Below, in pieces: positions 1 to 9,556 of a DNA stretch of 64,000 nucleotides. The DNA lies in contig NZ_JACJSI010000038.1 of assembly GCF_014698065.1 (NCBI RefSeq), forward strand, positions 1 through 64,000, given 5' to 3'. The number at the start of each line of letters is the position of its first letter. Position 1 is the first letter of the stretch. Below the pieces are notes generated by a model. That model was not told the DNA's origin and did no database searches. It was given only the letters and a program-made list of their open reading frames with translations. A program made the translations under genes and the position numbers. Origin of the DNA: Nostoc flagelliforme FACHB-838 (GTDB lineage Bacteria > Cyanobacteriota > Cyanobacteriia > Cyanobacteriales > Nostocaceae).

Positions 1-96
1 TCACTGCTAGATAACTTGTTGAATCAAGGCGAGTTAGTCATTAAGTGGCATCGGAAAATCAAAAACAAAGGTAATTTCAGTTATATTGCAGCTTAA
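1..96 (+). CDS. C-terminal end of an unknown protein (partial)
   Basis: Frame 1 is open from the window edge to a TAA at 94-96, giving 31 residues that start SLLDNLLNQGEL and end NFSYIAA. The gene begins outside the window. The tail is basic in the middle (several Lys and Arg) and shows no motif I recognise. It is called as coding only because it is open from the first base and ends at a clear stop. The next gene is convergent, with its 3' end at 130. Function unknown. Confidence 0.4.
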   Translation, partial: SLLDNLLNQGELVIKWHRKIKNKGNFSYIAA

Positions 97-129
97 ATGC
101 CGATTAGCTTAGCTTGACAAAATAGGTAG

Positions 130-669
130 TTAGTTAGCGCTGAAAGCGCTTGTAGTTTCTTTGGCAACTTTATCTATTTTAGGAGTAACTGAAAGATGTA
201 CAACATGCACTGAACAAGGAGCATGGTGAAGAACGTAGTTACTCACACTACCGAGAAATAGTTCCATCAGCCCAGAACGGCCCCTACGCCCCATGACAAT
301 TAGGTCAGCGCCATGACTATGGGCTAAATCACAAATGATGCGACCAGGATTACCAACATTTTGTGTAAATTCGGTCGTTACACCTGCTGTGTTAGCTTGG
401 GCACAGAAAGATTGCAACATTTGAATTCCTTGATCTTTAAAGTTATCCCACTGCTTTTGGTATAACTCAAAGCTTTGACCACTGAATCCCGGATAGTAGT
501 CCATATTAGACAGCATAGGTAGGTAAGGACTACCCTCTTCTTCGGGAGATAGGACATGCACTAGCATTAAGCCAGCCTGTGTTAACTTTGCCAAACCCAA
601 CGCTTCTTCAAAAACCTGTTGCCCTATTTGTGAGCGATCTAATGCAACTAGAATCTTTTTAAACATCAT
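130..669 (-). CDS. Universal stress protein (UspA family)
   Basis: A single-domain universal stress protein of about 180 residues, presumably a soluble ATP-binding stress or dormancy factor. It begins MMFKKILVALDRS, the usual beta-strand 1 with Asp. It carries the ATP-binding signature G-2X-G-9X-G-S near residues 127-140 (GRRGRSG, then LGSVS), so it should bind ATP. An in-frame Met 22 codons upstream is possible. The start at 669 is preferred because GGAGG lies 5 bases before it (8 before the next Met), and the upstream extension does not resemble the family. Inserted residues after strand 2 (about 50-75) are typical of the larger cyanobacterial members. It is monocistronic and convergent with the partial gene at the window edge. 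The client or partner is not visible. Confidence 0.9.
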   Translation of the reverse strand: MMFKKILVALDRSQIGQQVFEEALGLAKLTQAGLMLVHVLSPEEEGSPYLPMLSNMDYYPGFSGQSFELYQKQWDNFKDQGIQMLQSFCAQANTAGVTTEFTQNVGNPGRIICDLAHSHGADLIVMGRRGRSGLMELFLGSVSNYVLHHAPCSVHVVHLSVTPKIDKVAKETTSAFSAN

Positions 670-1432
670 ATAGACCTCCGATTTCATTGGTAATTGGTCT
701 TTACGGTTTCGGGTTTCCAGATGCGGGATTGTCAAAAATGACTAATCCCTCAACTATGTTTAGCGACTTGTGAATTTTAAACTTATTAAAGGTTTTCGCC
801 CCATATTTATTTTTATAGCAAAACAATTTGAGGAAGTTGTGAGGAAAGCAAGCATTGCTCTTTGATTATCAGGGATCATCCCGTTTTGGAAGAAACATCT
901 TTAGACCCTCACCCTAAATTCCTCTCCCGACTTTGAGAGAAGAAGTTTAAAGCTGGTTTCGCGTTCGGGTAATACCAGCAGGGGCTAGGAGATGGGAACG
1001 AATACGTGCTATCACTCAATCCGCTGTACTACACAATCGTACTTGAAGCGGTGCGTAGGCGTAGCCCGTCGTACCACTTCGTGGAAGCAAGCTACGCGTA
1101 GCGTCTCGTAGAAAAGACATCGCAACACAATAATCACCTTAGACCTCTTAATTGCTCAGGCAAATTCGGATTGTGGGAGATGAAGCTCGTAATTGTAGAG
1201 AGCAGCAATAAAATTAAACCTCAAACTAAATCTTTTTTGAAGATTTCTATAAATAAGGGACAAATTTTTAAATAGCTTTGATTTACGTATACATACTTAG
1301 TCAATAGTAAAAAAATATCAAAACTTTATCTTATAAAGGTTAATTCTTTAAGGCAAATACATAGACAAAACCTATACTTGTAAAAAGACAAATAGGGAAA
1401 TTCCCGAAAAAATTTAGCCAAAGTTGTAAGTA
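670..1432. other. 763-bp intergenic region with a Nostoc-type palindromic repeat
   Basis: No convincing coding frame. At about 1050-1112 there is a palindrome-rich block with GCGTAGGCGTAGCCCGTCG, CACTTCGTGGAAGC and GCTACGCGTAGCG. It is related to the elements at 10734-10766, 35640-35690 and 53985-54075. A second piece at about 902-950 (ACCCTCACCCTAAATTCC and following) is another common cyanobacterial repeat. From 1200 the DNA is AT-rich and probably holds the promoter of the amine oxidase gene. Confidence 0.6.
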
Positions 1433-3040
1433 ATGAGCCATTCACCAATATTTAAAAGATTAGCCCGCACGCTTGGGATTGTCAGCTATTGTCAAAAGCG
1501 TAATATTTCAACGAGCGAAGGCATTGAACGCATTTATCAACTTGAAGAACTAATGTCATTGCGTAAAACTAAGCGGCGACAATTTCTGACTGATTTAGGA
1601 AAATTGACAATATTGGGTGGAACAATTGGTGTAGGGTCTGGTTATTTTCATCGTACTTTGGCCGCACCTTCTTCAATGGATGCAAAGATAGCGATTGTAG
1701 GTGCTGGTTTAGCAGGACTCGCTTGTGGCTACGAACTCAAACGTAAAGGAATTAAAGCCACTATTTACGAAGCTAGTGACCGAGTTGGTGGACGCTGCTA
1801 CTCACTTAATGGTGTCTTCCCTGGTCAGGTTGCCGAAAGAGGTGGCGAGTTTATAGACAATTTGCACAAGACCATGTTGGGATATGTAAACGAATTTAAG
1901 TTAGAAGTCGAAGATTTGTCAAAGCAACCAGGTGAAGTATTTTATTACTTTAATGGTCAACGTTATCGGGAATCAGCAGTAGTTGATGAATTCCGAGATT
2001 TTGTGACGGCAATGAGAGTTGATTTACGCACCCTTACACAACCTACTGCGGATAAATTTACTGCATCTGAGCGATTATTAGACTTCACTAATCTTCAAGA
2101 TTATCTTGATAGTCGTGGAGCGGGAGCTTTGCTGAAAAATGTGATTAAATCTGCATATACTGGTGAATATGGTCGAGAAATTGACCAACAAAGTTGTTTG
2201 AATTTTCTCCTATTTATTCATGCAGATAGACGCTCTAAGTTTAAACCTTTTGGGGTGTTTAGTGATGAACGTTATCATGTTATTGGAGGCAATCAGCAGA
2301 TTACTGAAGGATTAAAAAACCGATTAATAGAACAGATACATTATGGTAAAAAGCTGATTGCTGCCAGGAAAGATAGCGCAGGTAAAATCGAATTAGTTTT
2401 TAACAATGGTTTAAGTGAAAAGTTTGATGCTGTAGTATTTTCTCTTCCTTTCTCAACTCTGCGAGAAGTAGATTTAAAAGGACTTAAGCTACCTCAGTGG
2501 AAACTTGATAGTATTAATAATTTAGTTTATGGAACTAACTCAAAATTGATGGTAGGTTTTAATGGTCGTCCTTGGACTACCCTTGGTAGCAATGGTAGTG
2601 CCTATGCTGATCTTCCCAATCTCCAGGCTATTTGGGAAACTAACCCTAGCAAAGCTACATATAACCGGGCAGTCTTAACAGATTACACTGGCGGCAATTT
2701 AGGTGCAAGACTTAACCCAAAAAATCTTCAACAGGAAAGTGGTAAGTTTATTAATGAACTGAAGTTTGTCTTTCCTGGTGCAGATATTTCGGCTGTACGG
2801 ATTAAAAATACTGAATATCTAGCTTATTTAGAAAACTGGTCATTAAATCAACTAACTAAAGGAAGCTATACCTGTAATCAACCTGGTTACTTTACAACAA
2901 TTGCTGGTAATGAAGGCAAATCAGTAGATAACATCTACTTTGCAGGAGAACATACTAACTCTTTTTATGAATGGCAAGGTTTTATGGAAGGTGCTGCAAT
3001 ATCAGGTATTAATACTGCCAAGCAAATTTTGAAAAGTTAA
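1433..3040 (+). CDS. FAD-dependent amine oxidase with twin-arginine signal
   Basis: A flavin monoamine oxidase family enzyme of 535 residues, predicted to oxidise an amine or amino acid, releasing H2O2 and ammonia. Substrate unknown. After a 40-residue leader comes a Tat motif (KRRQFL, Arg-Arg at 48-49) and a hydrophobic stretch (about 57-77), so the mature enzyme is probably exported folded to the periplasm. The FAD Rossmann motif G-x-G-x-x-G is at 90-95, with the acidic ribose-binding residue in YEASDRVGGR (111-121). The C-terminal FAD motif is IYFAGEHTN followed by GFMEGAAISG. A later Met at base 1553 sits just before the Tat motif. I kept the longer start because similar leaders occur in this family, but ribosome-binding sites are weak at both. 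The gene stands alone, with repeats downstream. Confidence 0.85.
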   Translation: MSHSPIFKRLARTLGIVSYCQKRNISTSEGIERIYQLEELMSLRKTKRRQFLTDLGKLTILGGTIGVGSGYFHRTLAAPSSMDAKIAIVGAGLAGLACGYELKRKGIKATIYEASDRVGGRCYSLNGVFPGQVAERGGEFIDNLHKTMLGYVNEFKLEVEDLSKQPGEVFYYFNGQRYRESAVVDEFRDFVTAMRVDLRTLTQPTADKFTASERLLDFTNLQDYLDSRGAGALLKNVIKSAYTGEYGREIDQQSCLNFLLFIHADRRSKFKPFGVFSDERYHVIGGNQQITEGLKNRLIEQIHYGKKLIAARKDSAGKIELVFNNGLSEKFDAVVFSLPFSTLREVDLKGLKLPQWKLDSINNLVYGTNSKLMVGFNGRPWTTLGSNGSAYADLPNLQAIWETNPSKATYNRAVLTDYTGGNLGARLNPKNLQQESGKFINELKFVFPGADISAVRIKNTEYLAYLENWSLNQLTKGSYTCNQPGYFTTIAGNEGKSVDNIYFAGEHTNSFYEWQGFMEGAAISGINTAKQILKS

Positions 3041-3412
3041 AAAATAAATCGCTAAGGCTCTGATTCCAATTATCACGAAGCATCAGTGTAGTATCCGATT
3101 ACAATATTGCGAGTTCCCTCTTTTTTCGGTGGATAGGGTTATTTGGGTGTTGGATTATTCATTTATAAAGTATGAAAATAGGTGTTTATTTTTAGATGAT
3201 GATTGACCTCTCCCCCAGCCCCTCTCCGAAGCGGAGATGGGAGCCGGATTTCTCCCCCTTCCCTTGTAGGGAAGGGGGCTGGGGGGTTAGGTCTGTGTGC
3301 GAAGTGCGAAGGTGCGATTGCGTATTTTTACAATACAATTGTTCTAAATATAACTCAAAGTTTTAAAGTCCTAGGTATAATCTGTTATTAAAGTTACTTA
3401 AAATAATAATTT
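3041..3412. repeat. 372-bp intergenic region with an inverted-repeat element
   Basis: At about 3206-3290 lies a C-rich then G-rich element (CCTCTCCCCCAGCCCC ... AGGGGGCTGGGGGGTTAGG) with an internal GAAGCGGAGA palindrome. It is the widespread cyanobacterial non-coding repeat of this type. It creates a spurious 62-codon frame that I do not call. The remaining ~120 bp is AT-rich and probably contains the promoter of the DUF262 gene. Confidence 0.6.
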
Positions 3413-5200
3413 ATGAGTACTGCACCTCGCCCAATGACCGTTAATGAGGCTTACCGACTCTATCGCTCAGGTAATTTGTTAGTAAATCGTAAGTATCAAC
3501 GAAAGCTTGTTTGGACAGTATCAGAAAAAGAAAAATTAATTGGAAGCATTTTACTTAAATATCCAATACCTCTTATTTTGCTAGCAGAACGGCCCCAAAT
3601 CCACGGCAGTGGTAAGTATGAAATTATAGATGGAATGCAAAGACTAAATGCAATTTTTAGTTTTATTGAAAATACATTTTCCTTTGAAAAAGAATATTTT
3701 GATATTAATGAGTTTTCCTATGCTAGGCAATTAGCAGAAAATGGTATTTTTTCAAAAATACAAGACAATAGTGCTAACATTCTCGCCAAAAACAAATGTG
3801 CTGATATTGTGGATTATCTATTAGCAGTCACAGTTTATACTGCAATGGAGGAAGAAGATATTACTGAGATTTTTGGTCGAATTAATTCAAGTGGTAAACA
3901 TTTAAGTCGTCAAGAAAGAAGACAAGCAGGGGTAACTACTCTGTTTGCAGAAGTGGTAAGAACAATTGCCATGAAGCTACGTGGAGATGATTCTGAGAAA
4001 ATATTACGTCTTCCTGAAATGCCAGAAATTAGTATTGATTCAAAACAATCTAATCAAGGTTATAAAATTCAAGCTGATGACACAATATGGTGTAAACAAG
4101 GCGCTCTTAATGTAATACAGTTACGAGAAAGTGAAGATGAACAGATGATTGCTGATATTGTTGCATCTATTTTGTTACATGAGCCACTGTCACGCAGTAC
4201 TGAACGTTTTGATGATCTTTACGATCCAAATAGTTCCTTCGCTCAAAAACTTGAATATGCTTTGATTGCTTATCTACCTAAAAGACTTGAAGAAGAAATA
4301 ATAAAAACTTTTTCTATACTTAGGGAAACTATAGAATCTTATAGTTCAGAATCAAAGTGTTTGTTGAAAATAGTAAATCCTAAAAGTAATAATCCTATAC
4401 CAACTGCATTTTATACTATTTTCATGGCTTTTTTTGATTTAATCATTTACCAAGATTTCTCTCCAACAGATCCATCAGGTATCATGAATGCTTTAAAAAA
4501 TCTTCAACAAAGACTAGATTTAAGTCATCGCTACACAAAAACAGAAGACAGAAAAAATAATATTAACCAAACAAAGGGATTGATTCAAGGTTTTTTTGCT
4601 AGAAGAGAACCACCAGTACTCGGACACGGAGTTGAGTTAGCACTAGATTTTGAAAACTCTTTACGTCGTTCTCGTATAGAAACAACGAGGTATGAATGTA
4701 AGCAAGGCTTTCTTGATTTGTCTCCTAGCAGAAAGTTCAATCTCGATCTACTAGAAAGAATTATTGAGACAATTTGTGGAATTGCAAATTTATGTTCAGC
4801 TACAGATGGATATATTCATATTGGAGTAACTGACTCGAAAAAGGATGCTGATAAAATCGAAGAACTAGACAAAATTCAACCTATTGAAATTAATGGTAGA
4901 TATGTCGTCGGAATTGACAGAGAAGCAAATTTACACAATAAAACTAAAGATACAGAGCAATATGTAAGGATATTAAGCAATGCTATTCAAAACTCTGCTC
5001 TTAGTGAACCACTTAAAACACAGGTACTAGCAAAGTTTGACACAATATTATATAAAGGACTGTCAGTAATTAGAATTACGGTTCCTCCTCAAATAGCAGT
5101 ATCATTTGTTGGGAAAACAGCTTTTACAAGAAAAGACTCGTCTACAATACCTGTAGAAGGGCCTGAGTTACTGGCTATTAATCAGCTTTTTCAAAAATGA
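3413..5200 (+). CDS. DUF262 (GmrSD/ParB-like) protein with C-terminal AlbA_2 (Schlafen-like) domain
   Basis: A 595-residue fusion. The N-terminus (about 10-250) is a DUF262/GmrSD N-terminal domain: KYQRKLVW, then the hallmark YEIIDGMQRLNAIF at 69-82, a DGxQR variant with Met, and FGRINSSG with LSRQERRQAG further on. These domains have a ParB/Srx-like fold and occur in type IV restriction enzymes (GmrS) and other anti-phage proteins such as SspE and BrxU. The C-terminus (about 405-590) resembles AlbA_2/Schlafen-type domains: YECKQGFLDL, then IIETICGIAN, GYIHIGVTD and a final strand with FVGKTAFTRKDSSTIPVEG. No HNH (DUF1524) nuclease motif is evident, so the effector activity is unclear. It stands alone, with no methylase, phosphorothioation or toxin genes nearby. 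A solo defence or nucleic-acid-sensing role is inferred. Confidence 0.75.
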   Translation: MSTAPRPMTVNEAYRLYRSGNLLVNRKYQRKLVWTVSEKEKLIGSILLKYPIPLILLAERPQIHGSGKYEIIDGMQRLNAIFSFIENTFSFEKEYFDINEFSYARQLAENGIFSKIQDNSANILAKNKCADIVDYLLAVTVYTAMEEEDITEIFGRINSSGKHLSRQERRQAGVTTLFAEVVRTIAMKLRGDDSEKILRLPEMPEISIDSKQSNQGYKIQADDTIWCKQGALNVIQLRESEDEQMIADIVASILLHEPLSRSTERFDDLYDPNSSFAQKLEYALIAYLPKRLEEEIIKTFSILRETIESYSSESKCLLKIVNPKSNNPIPTAFYTIFMAFFDLIIYQDFSPTDPSGIMNALKNLQQRLDLSHRYTKTEDRKNNINQTKGLIQGFFARREPPVLGHGVELALDFENSLRRSRIETTRYECKQGFLDLSPSRKFNLDLLERIIETICGIANLCSATDGYIHIGVTDSKKDADKIEELDKIQPIEINGRYVVGIDREANLHNKTKDTEQYVRILSNAIQNSALSEPLKTQVLAKFDTILYKGLSVIRITVPPQIAVSFVGKTAFTRKDSSTIPVEGPELLAINQLFQK

Positions 5201-5212
5201 TTATTTTAGCAT

Positions 5213-5229
5213 GGTGGGCATTGCCCACC
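5213..5229. terminator. Hairpin between convergent genes
   Basis: GGTGGGC-ATT-GCCCACC forms a 7-bp GC-rich stem with a 3-base loop, followed on the plus strand by CTATTTTAATT. It sits in the 45-bp gap between the convergent ends of the DUF262 gene and aconitase, where a bidirectional terminator would be expected. The T-run is interrupted, so this is moderate evidence. Confidence 0.5.
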
Positions 5230-5245
5230 CTATTTTAATTATCTA

Positions 5246-7909
5246 CTAACGCAAACTACTAGCTGGCATACCCAAAATATCCTCAAGCCTCGGCATATCT
5301 TCCAACGCAATTACTCGCCCTTCATCCTCAAAACCGGCGATTTGATCAAAGTTCAAATACCGATACAAATCATCTGCAAAAGGATGAATTCTACTCGCCA
5401 CAATATCCAAGTATTCCTGCACTGTAGGAAGTCGCCCCAGTAGCGCACAAACTGCGGCTAATTCTGCTGAACCAAGATACACTCGCGCATCTTTACCCAT
5501 GCGATTATTAAAGTTGCGGGTAGAGGTAGAAAATACTGTTGTGCCATCAGCAACTCGCGCTTGATTACCCATGCACAAACTGCATCCTGGCATTTCTGTT
5601 CTAGCACCCGCAGCCCCAAAAACGCTGTATACACCTTCTTCTTTTAATTGGTGTTCATCCATGCGCGTTGGTGGTGCTATCCACAGGCGAGTTTTCACTT
5701 CACCTGCGCCTTCCAAAACTTTCGCTGTTGCCCGATAATGACCAATATTCGTCATACATGAACCGACGAATACTTCTTGCACTGGATCATTAGCAACTTC
5801 CGATAATAACTTAACATTATCGGGGTCATTGGGAGCAGCAACAATTGGTTCTTTAATTTCGTTCAAATCAATTTCAATTATTTCGGCATACTCTGCATCG
5901 GCATCGCCTTCTAATAACACGGCATTTGCTAACCATTCTTCCATCTTTGCCACACGGCGCAGCATGGTACGCGCATCTTGATAGCCCCGTGCTATCATAT
6001 TTTTCAGCAACGCTATGTTAGAACGCAGATATTCAGAAATTGTCTCTGCACTCAGCTTAATTGTGCATCCGGCACAAGAACGTTCGGCGCTAGCATCGGT
6101 GAGTTCAAAGGCTTGTTCAACTTTTAAATCTGGCAAACCTTCTATTTCTAGAATTCGCCCAGAGAAGACATTTTTCTTGTTCTGCTTCTCTACTGTCAGC
6201 AAACCTTTTTGAATTGCTACGTAGGGAATGGCATTCACGACATCGCGCAGGGTGATACCTGGTTGCAATTCACCTTTAAATCTTACCAAAACTGACTCTG
6301 GCATATCTAAAGGCATCACACCCAAGGCGGCTGCAAAGGCTACTAATCCAGAACCGGCGGGGAAGGAAATACCCAAGGGGAAGCGGGTGTGAGAGTCGCC
6401 GCCAGTTCCCACCGTGTCGGGTAGCAGCATCCGGTTTAACCAAGAGTGGATGATACCATCACCGGGACGCAGGGCGACACCGCCACGAGAAGCAAAGAAA
6501 TCGGGGAGTTCGTGATGGGTTTGGATGTCTACTGGTTTGGGATAAGCTGCTGTGTGGCAGAAACTTTGGATTACTAAGTCTGCACTAAAACCAAGACAAG
6601 CGAGTTCTTTCAATTCGTCGCGGGTCATGGGGCCTGTGGTATCTTGAGAACCAACGGTGGTGATGATGGGTTCGCAAGATGTGCCGGGACGCACACCAGG
6701 TAATCCGCAAACTTTACCTACCATTTTCTGTGCTAGGCTGTAGCCTTTACCTGTATCAAAGGCTTGCTGGGGACGGGTGAAGACTGTGCTGTGTTCTAAA
6801 CCAAGTGCAAGACGAGTTTTGTCGGTGAGGGTACGTCCGATAAGTAGGGGGATGCGTCCACCTGCGCGGACTTCATCGAGGATGGTGTCAGGTTTGAGAG
6901 CAAAGGTGGAAATAACTTCGCCTGCTTCGTTTGTGATTTCGCCTTTGTAGGGATGGATGGTAATTACCATGCCGGTTTCGAGTTTGGTGACATCGCACTG
7001 AATAGGCAAAGCACCGGCATCTTCAGCTGTGTTAAAGAAGATTGGCGCGATCGCACCACCTAAAACATAACCCCCAGCGCGTTTGTTTGGCACAAAAGGT
7101 ATATCATTTCCCATGTGCCACAATACTGAGTTGATAGCAGATTTACGCGAGGAACCTGTACCAACTACATCGCCTACGTAAGCTACAGGATGCCCTTTTT
7201 TCTTCAGTTCGGCAATGGTTTGTAAGCTTCCCGGTTGCCGTGACTCTAACATCACTAAAGCGTGTAAGGGAATATCCGGGCGAGTTGTGGCGCTTTGGGC
7301 GGGGGATAAGTCGTCGGTATTGGTTTCGCCTGGAACTTTAAAAACGGTGACAGTAATCGCTTCTGGGACTGTAGGGCGACTGGTAAACCATTCAGCTTCC
7401 GCCCAAGAGTCAACCACCCGTTTGGCGAAAGGATTGGTTTTAGATAACTCTAAAACATCGTGGTAAGCGTCATACACCAAGAGGATTTTGCTTAAAGCGT
7501 TGGCGGCGTAGGCGGAAATGGGTTCCTTTCCTTGTCCACCCATTACTAGAGGTGTTTCAGATGAGTCTGAGACGGATACAGTGGGCCATTGCAGCAAATC
7601 GATTAAAGATTGTACATTGTAACCACCTACCATCGTGCCCAGCAATTGCACCGCTTCTATGCGCGAAACCAAGGGACTAGTGATTTCCTTTTTAGCGATC
7701 GCGGTGAGAAATCCAGCTTTGACATAAGCTGCTGGATCAACACCAGGAGAAACGCGATCGCTCAATAAATGTAATAATATCTCCTCTTGACCCTTTGGCG
7801 GATTTTTCAGTAATTCACATAATTCTGAGGTTTGCTTCGCATCCAATGGTAAAGGAGGAATACCGAGTGCTGCTCTTTCGGCAACGTGTTTACGATATTG
7901 TTCTAGCAT
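5246..7909 (-). CDS. acnB: Aconitate hydratase B (bifunctional with 2-methylisocitrate dehydratase)
   Basis: The cytosolic [4Fe-4S] aconitase of the AcnB type, interconverting citrate and isocitrate. In cyanobacteria this feeds 2-oxoglutarate for nitrogen assimilation. It is full length at 887 residues (E. coli AcnB 865) and begins [19 protein letters not shown], as expected. The N-terminal HEAT-like domain is followed by the swivel domain and the catalytic domains. The cluster cysteines are in [12 protein letters not shown] and [13 protein letters not shown] near the C-terminus. A Met five codons upstream (base 7924) is also possible. I chose 7909 because GGAG lies 9 bases before it and because homologues start there. 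Monocistronic, convergent with the DUF262 gene. Confidence 0.95.
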   Translation of the reverse strand: MLEQYRKHVAERAALGIPPLPLDAKQTSELCELLKNPPKGQEEILLHLLSDRVSPGVDPAAYVKAGFLTAIAKKEITSPLVSRIEAVQLLGTMVGGYNVQSLIDLLQWPTVSVSDSSETPLVMGGQGKEPISAYAANALSKILLVYDAYHDVLELSKTNPFAKRVVDSWAEAEWFTSRPTVPEAITVTVFKVPGETNTDDLSPAQSATTRPDIPLHALVMLESRQPGSLQTIAELKKKGHPVAYVGDVVGTGSSRKSAINSVLWHMGNDIPFVPNKRAGGYVLGGAIAPIFFNTAEDAGALPIQCDVTKLETGMVITIHPYKGEITNEAGEVISTFALKPDTILDEVRAGGRIPLLIGRTLTDKTRLALGLEHSTVFTRPQQAFDTGKGYSLAQKMVGKVCGLPGVRPGTSCEPIITTVGSQDTTGPMTRDELKELACLGFSADLVIQSFCHTAAYPKPVDIQTHHELPDFFASRGGVALRPGDGIIHSWLNRMLLPDTVGTGGDSHTRFPLGISFPAGSGLVAFAAALGVMPLDMPESVLVRFKGELQPGITLRDVVNAIPYVAIQKGLLTVEKQNKKNVFSGRILEIEGLPDLKVEQAFELTDASAERSCAGCTIKLSAETISEYLRSNIALLKNMIARGYQDARTMLRRVAKMEEWLANAVLLEGDADAEYAEIIEIDLNEIKEPIVAAPNDPDNVKLLSEVANDPVQEVFVGSCMTNIGHYRATAKVLEGAGEVKTRLWIAPPTRMDEHQLKEEGVYSVFGAAGARTEMPGCSLCMGNQARVADGTTVFSTSTRNFNNRMGKDARVYLGSAELAAVCALLGRLPTVQEYLDIVASRIHPFADDLYRYLNFDQIAGFEDEGRVIALEDMPRLEDILGMPASSLR

Positions 7910-8112
7910 TTTTATGTTCTCCATTGGGATGTTCTATCTTTAATTATGAAATTTTTAGGCAATCCTTGGCTATAAAAGTTTAGCTTACTTTTATGATGAA
8001 AGCCTTACTGGTAATCGGTTGTTTGCAGCTTTTTTTATACTGGAAGAAAGTATGAGGCAAATGGAATTCGCTACTACACAAACATTCGCCCTTGGCGTTC
8101 CCGCAGGATAGG

Positions 8113-8163
8113 CCACCTCCGTGGACTAAGAGGAAATCAAGAATTTGTAACCCACGGAGGTGG
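8113..8163. repeat. Palindromic intergenic element
   Basis: CCACCTCCGTGG (8113-8124) and its exact complement CCACGGAGGTGG (8152-8163) flank a 27-base loop. GTTTCGTCTGTATAGCCG and a CTAGTCG-containing tail follow. It looks like a dispersed cyanobacterial REP-type element rather than a terminator. It lies in the ~300 bp between acnB and the DUF4351 genes, which otherwise appears non-coding. Confidence 0.6.
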
Positions 8164-8211
8164 GTTTCGTCTGTATAGCCGTGACTTCTAGTCGCCAGGT
8201 GTAGTAATAAA

Positions 8212-8439
8212 TTAGATTGATTGTTGGTTTAACCAATTTTCTAAATCAGCAACATTAGAAAAGTCTAGCAATGCTTCTCCTAAATTCTCTAATTGTTCAA
8301 TGGATAAGCCTTTAATTCGCCCAATTAATGATGCATCAGTTTTACCAATACGGCGATTTAGTAGACGCTGTATTAAGTCTTGCCTTCCCTCTTTTTTGGC
8401 TTGTTCTCTGTCTCTTTGATAAAGTGGTTCTAGTCGCAT
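8212..8439 (-). CDS. DUF4351 fragment, tandem duplicate of the neighbour's C-terminus
   Basis: 75 residues that nearly repeat the last 79 residues of the gene immediately upstream, including MRLEPLYQRDREQA, the LLNRRIGxxDASLI core and the ending DLENWLNQQSI. The copy is 255 bp (exactly 85 codons) downstream of the original and is in the same frame, separated only by the TAA at 8467-8469. It has no N-terminal catalytic region. It could be a small stand-alone DUF4351 protein started at its own ATG, a readthrough extension, or simply the product of a slipped duplication. Divergence between copies (4 residues shorter, about a dozen changes) shows the event is not brand new. Confidence 0.45.
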   Translation of the reverse strand: MRLEPLYQRDREQAKKEGRQDLIQRLLNRRIGKTDASLIGRIKGLSIEQLENLGEALLDFSNVADLENWLNQQSI

Positions 8440-8466
8440 AATTAACTCTTTATCAATCGAAATGAA

Positions 8467-9363
8467 TTAGATTGATTGTTGGTTTAACCAAGTTTCTAAA
8501 TCAGCAACACTAGAAAAATCTAGCAATGCTTCTCCTAGATTCTCTAATTGTTCAATTGATAAACCTTTAATTTGCCTGATTAATGATGCATCAATTTCAC
8601 CAATACGGCGATTTAGTAGACGTAGAACTAAACGTTGTTCTCCTTGTTTATTCCCTTCTTGTATAGCTTGTTCTCTGTCTCTTTGATAAAGTGGTTCTAA
8701 TCGCATAATTAACTCCCTATCATCTGCTTCTAATTCTTGGTTTACTCTCAAGTTTTCGCGCAAGTTGTAAACTAATTCAAGAGTTGCTTTTTGGTATGGA
8801 TGATCTAATGGTAACGCTTGCAACTCGATAACTGTTTGTGACTGCACGCTTCCCCTACCTAAAAGTCTCAACCATAATGTCTCTGGTGTTTGGGGTAGTT
8901 GGTGTATCGCTATAATTGCTGTCCGCAACGCATCTGGCAAAAAATGTACTCCTGATAACCAACCTGCTTTTTGCATAGTTCCAAAGCTAGACAATCTAGT
9001 TTCAGATATGGTAGGTGTAAGAACCCACAATTTGGGAATTTCTGAATCCTGAAGTTTAGTTTTATTGGCTTTAGCTTCTCGTCGCAGGAGAGCTTTTATT
9101 TCTAATAATTTTAGAATACAGTCGCAGATTTCATCGGTAGAAGCTGGATTGCGGTATGGTTCTATAATCGCAGGCTGTTGGGCAAATCTTCCTAGCAAAC
9201 CTAGTATTTGTATATTAGAGCTTTGCTGTTTAGCAGGAGTGAATAAAACATCTATTTCTTTAATCTCTCCTGATACTTTTTCTGATGCTTTAACTTCTCC
9301 GTAATCTTTTAGTAGTTCTTCTAGATAGTCTTTGGCGAATTTATCATGGATAAACCTGGTCAT
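8467..9363 (-). CDS. DUF4351 domain-containing protein
   Basis: A 298-residue cyanobacterial protein with a DUF4351 domain at the C-terminus (about 245-298: LLNRRIGEIDASLI and IEQLENLGEALLDF). The N-terminus (MTRFIHDKFAKDYLEELL, then GEIKEIDVLFTP) resembles the nuclease-like N-terminal region often joined to DUF4351, related to the Rpn/PD-(D/E)XK group. The E-K-E-I-D-V-L-F pattern is a plausible catalytic strand, but I cannot confirm a complete active site. Families of this type are numerous in filamentous cyanobacteria and often lie beside repeats. Function unknown. No ribosome-binding site is obvious. Its 3' end is duplicated just downstream. Confidence 0.7.
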   Translation of the reverse strand: MTRFIHDKFAKDYLEELLKDYGEVKASEKVSGEIKEIDVLFTPAKQQSSNIQILGLLGRFAQQPAIIEPYRNPASTDEICDCILKLLEIKALLRREAKANKTKLQDSEIPKLWVLTPTISETRLSSFGTMQKAGWLSGVHFLPDALRTAIIAIHQLPQTPETLWLRLLGRGSVQSQTVIELQALPLDHPYQKATLELVYNLRENLRVNQELEADDRELIMRLEPLYQRDREQAIQEGNKQGEQRLVLRLLNRRIGEIDASLIRQIKGLSIEQLENLGEALLDFSSVADLETWLNQQSI

Positions 9364-9441
9364 TCAATTTTAATATTTTGGAATTTCTGGGTTAATGCAA
9401 AGTCTTATTATATAGCAGTCCTGAACCATTCGTAATGAAAT

Positions 9442-9474
9442 AGATCCCCGACTTCTTTGAGAAGTCGGGGATCT
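9442..9474. repeat. Perfect 14-bp hairpin
   Basis: AGATCCCCGACTTC (9442-9455), loop TTTGA, then GAAGTCGGGGATCT (9461-9474): a perfect 14-bp stem. It lies between the 3' end of the 131-residue gene and the start of the DUF4351 gene, both on the minus strand. This is a common dispersed hairpin of Nostoc genomes. It may also stop transcription, but there is no adjacent T-run. Confidence 0.65.
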
Positions 9475-9556
9475 GGACACCTTTAATTTTTACAGATATC
9501 ATTCTAAAAAAGTTAAAAGCAGATTCTATAAGCCTTTTGACTTCCGCGTAGCGGTA

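Noticed and set aside
3203..3391. 62-codon plus-strand frame beginning MTSPPAPLRSGDG
   Set aside because: It translates a C/G-rich dispersed repeat; composition is not protein-like and the start lies inside the repeat.
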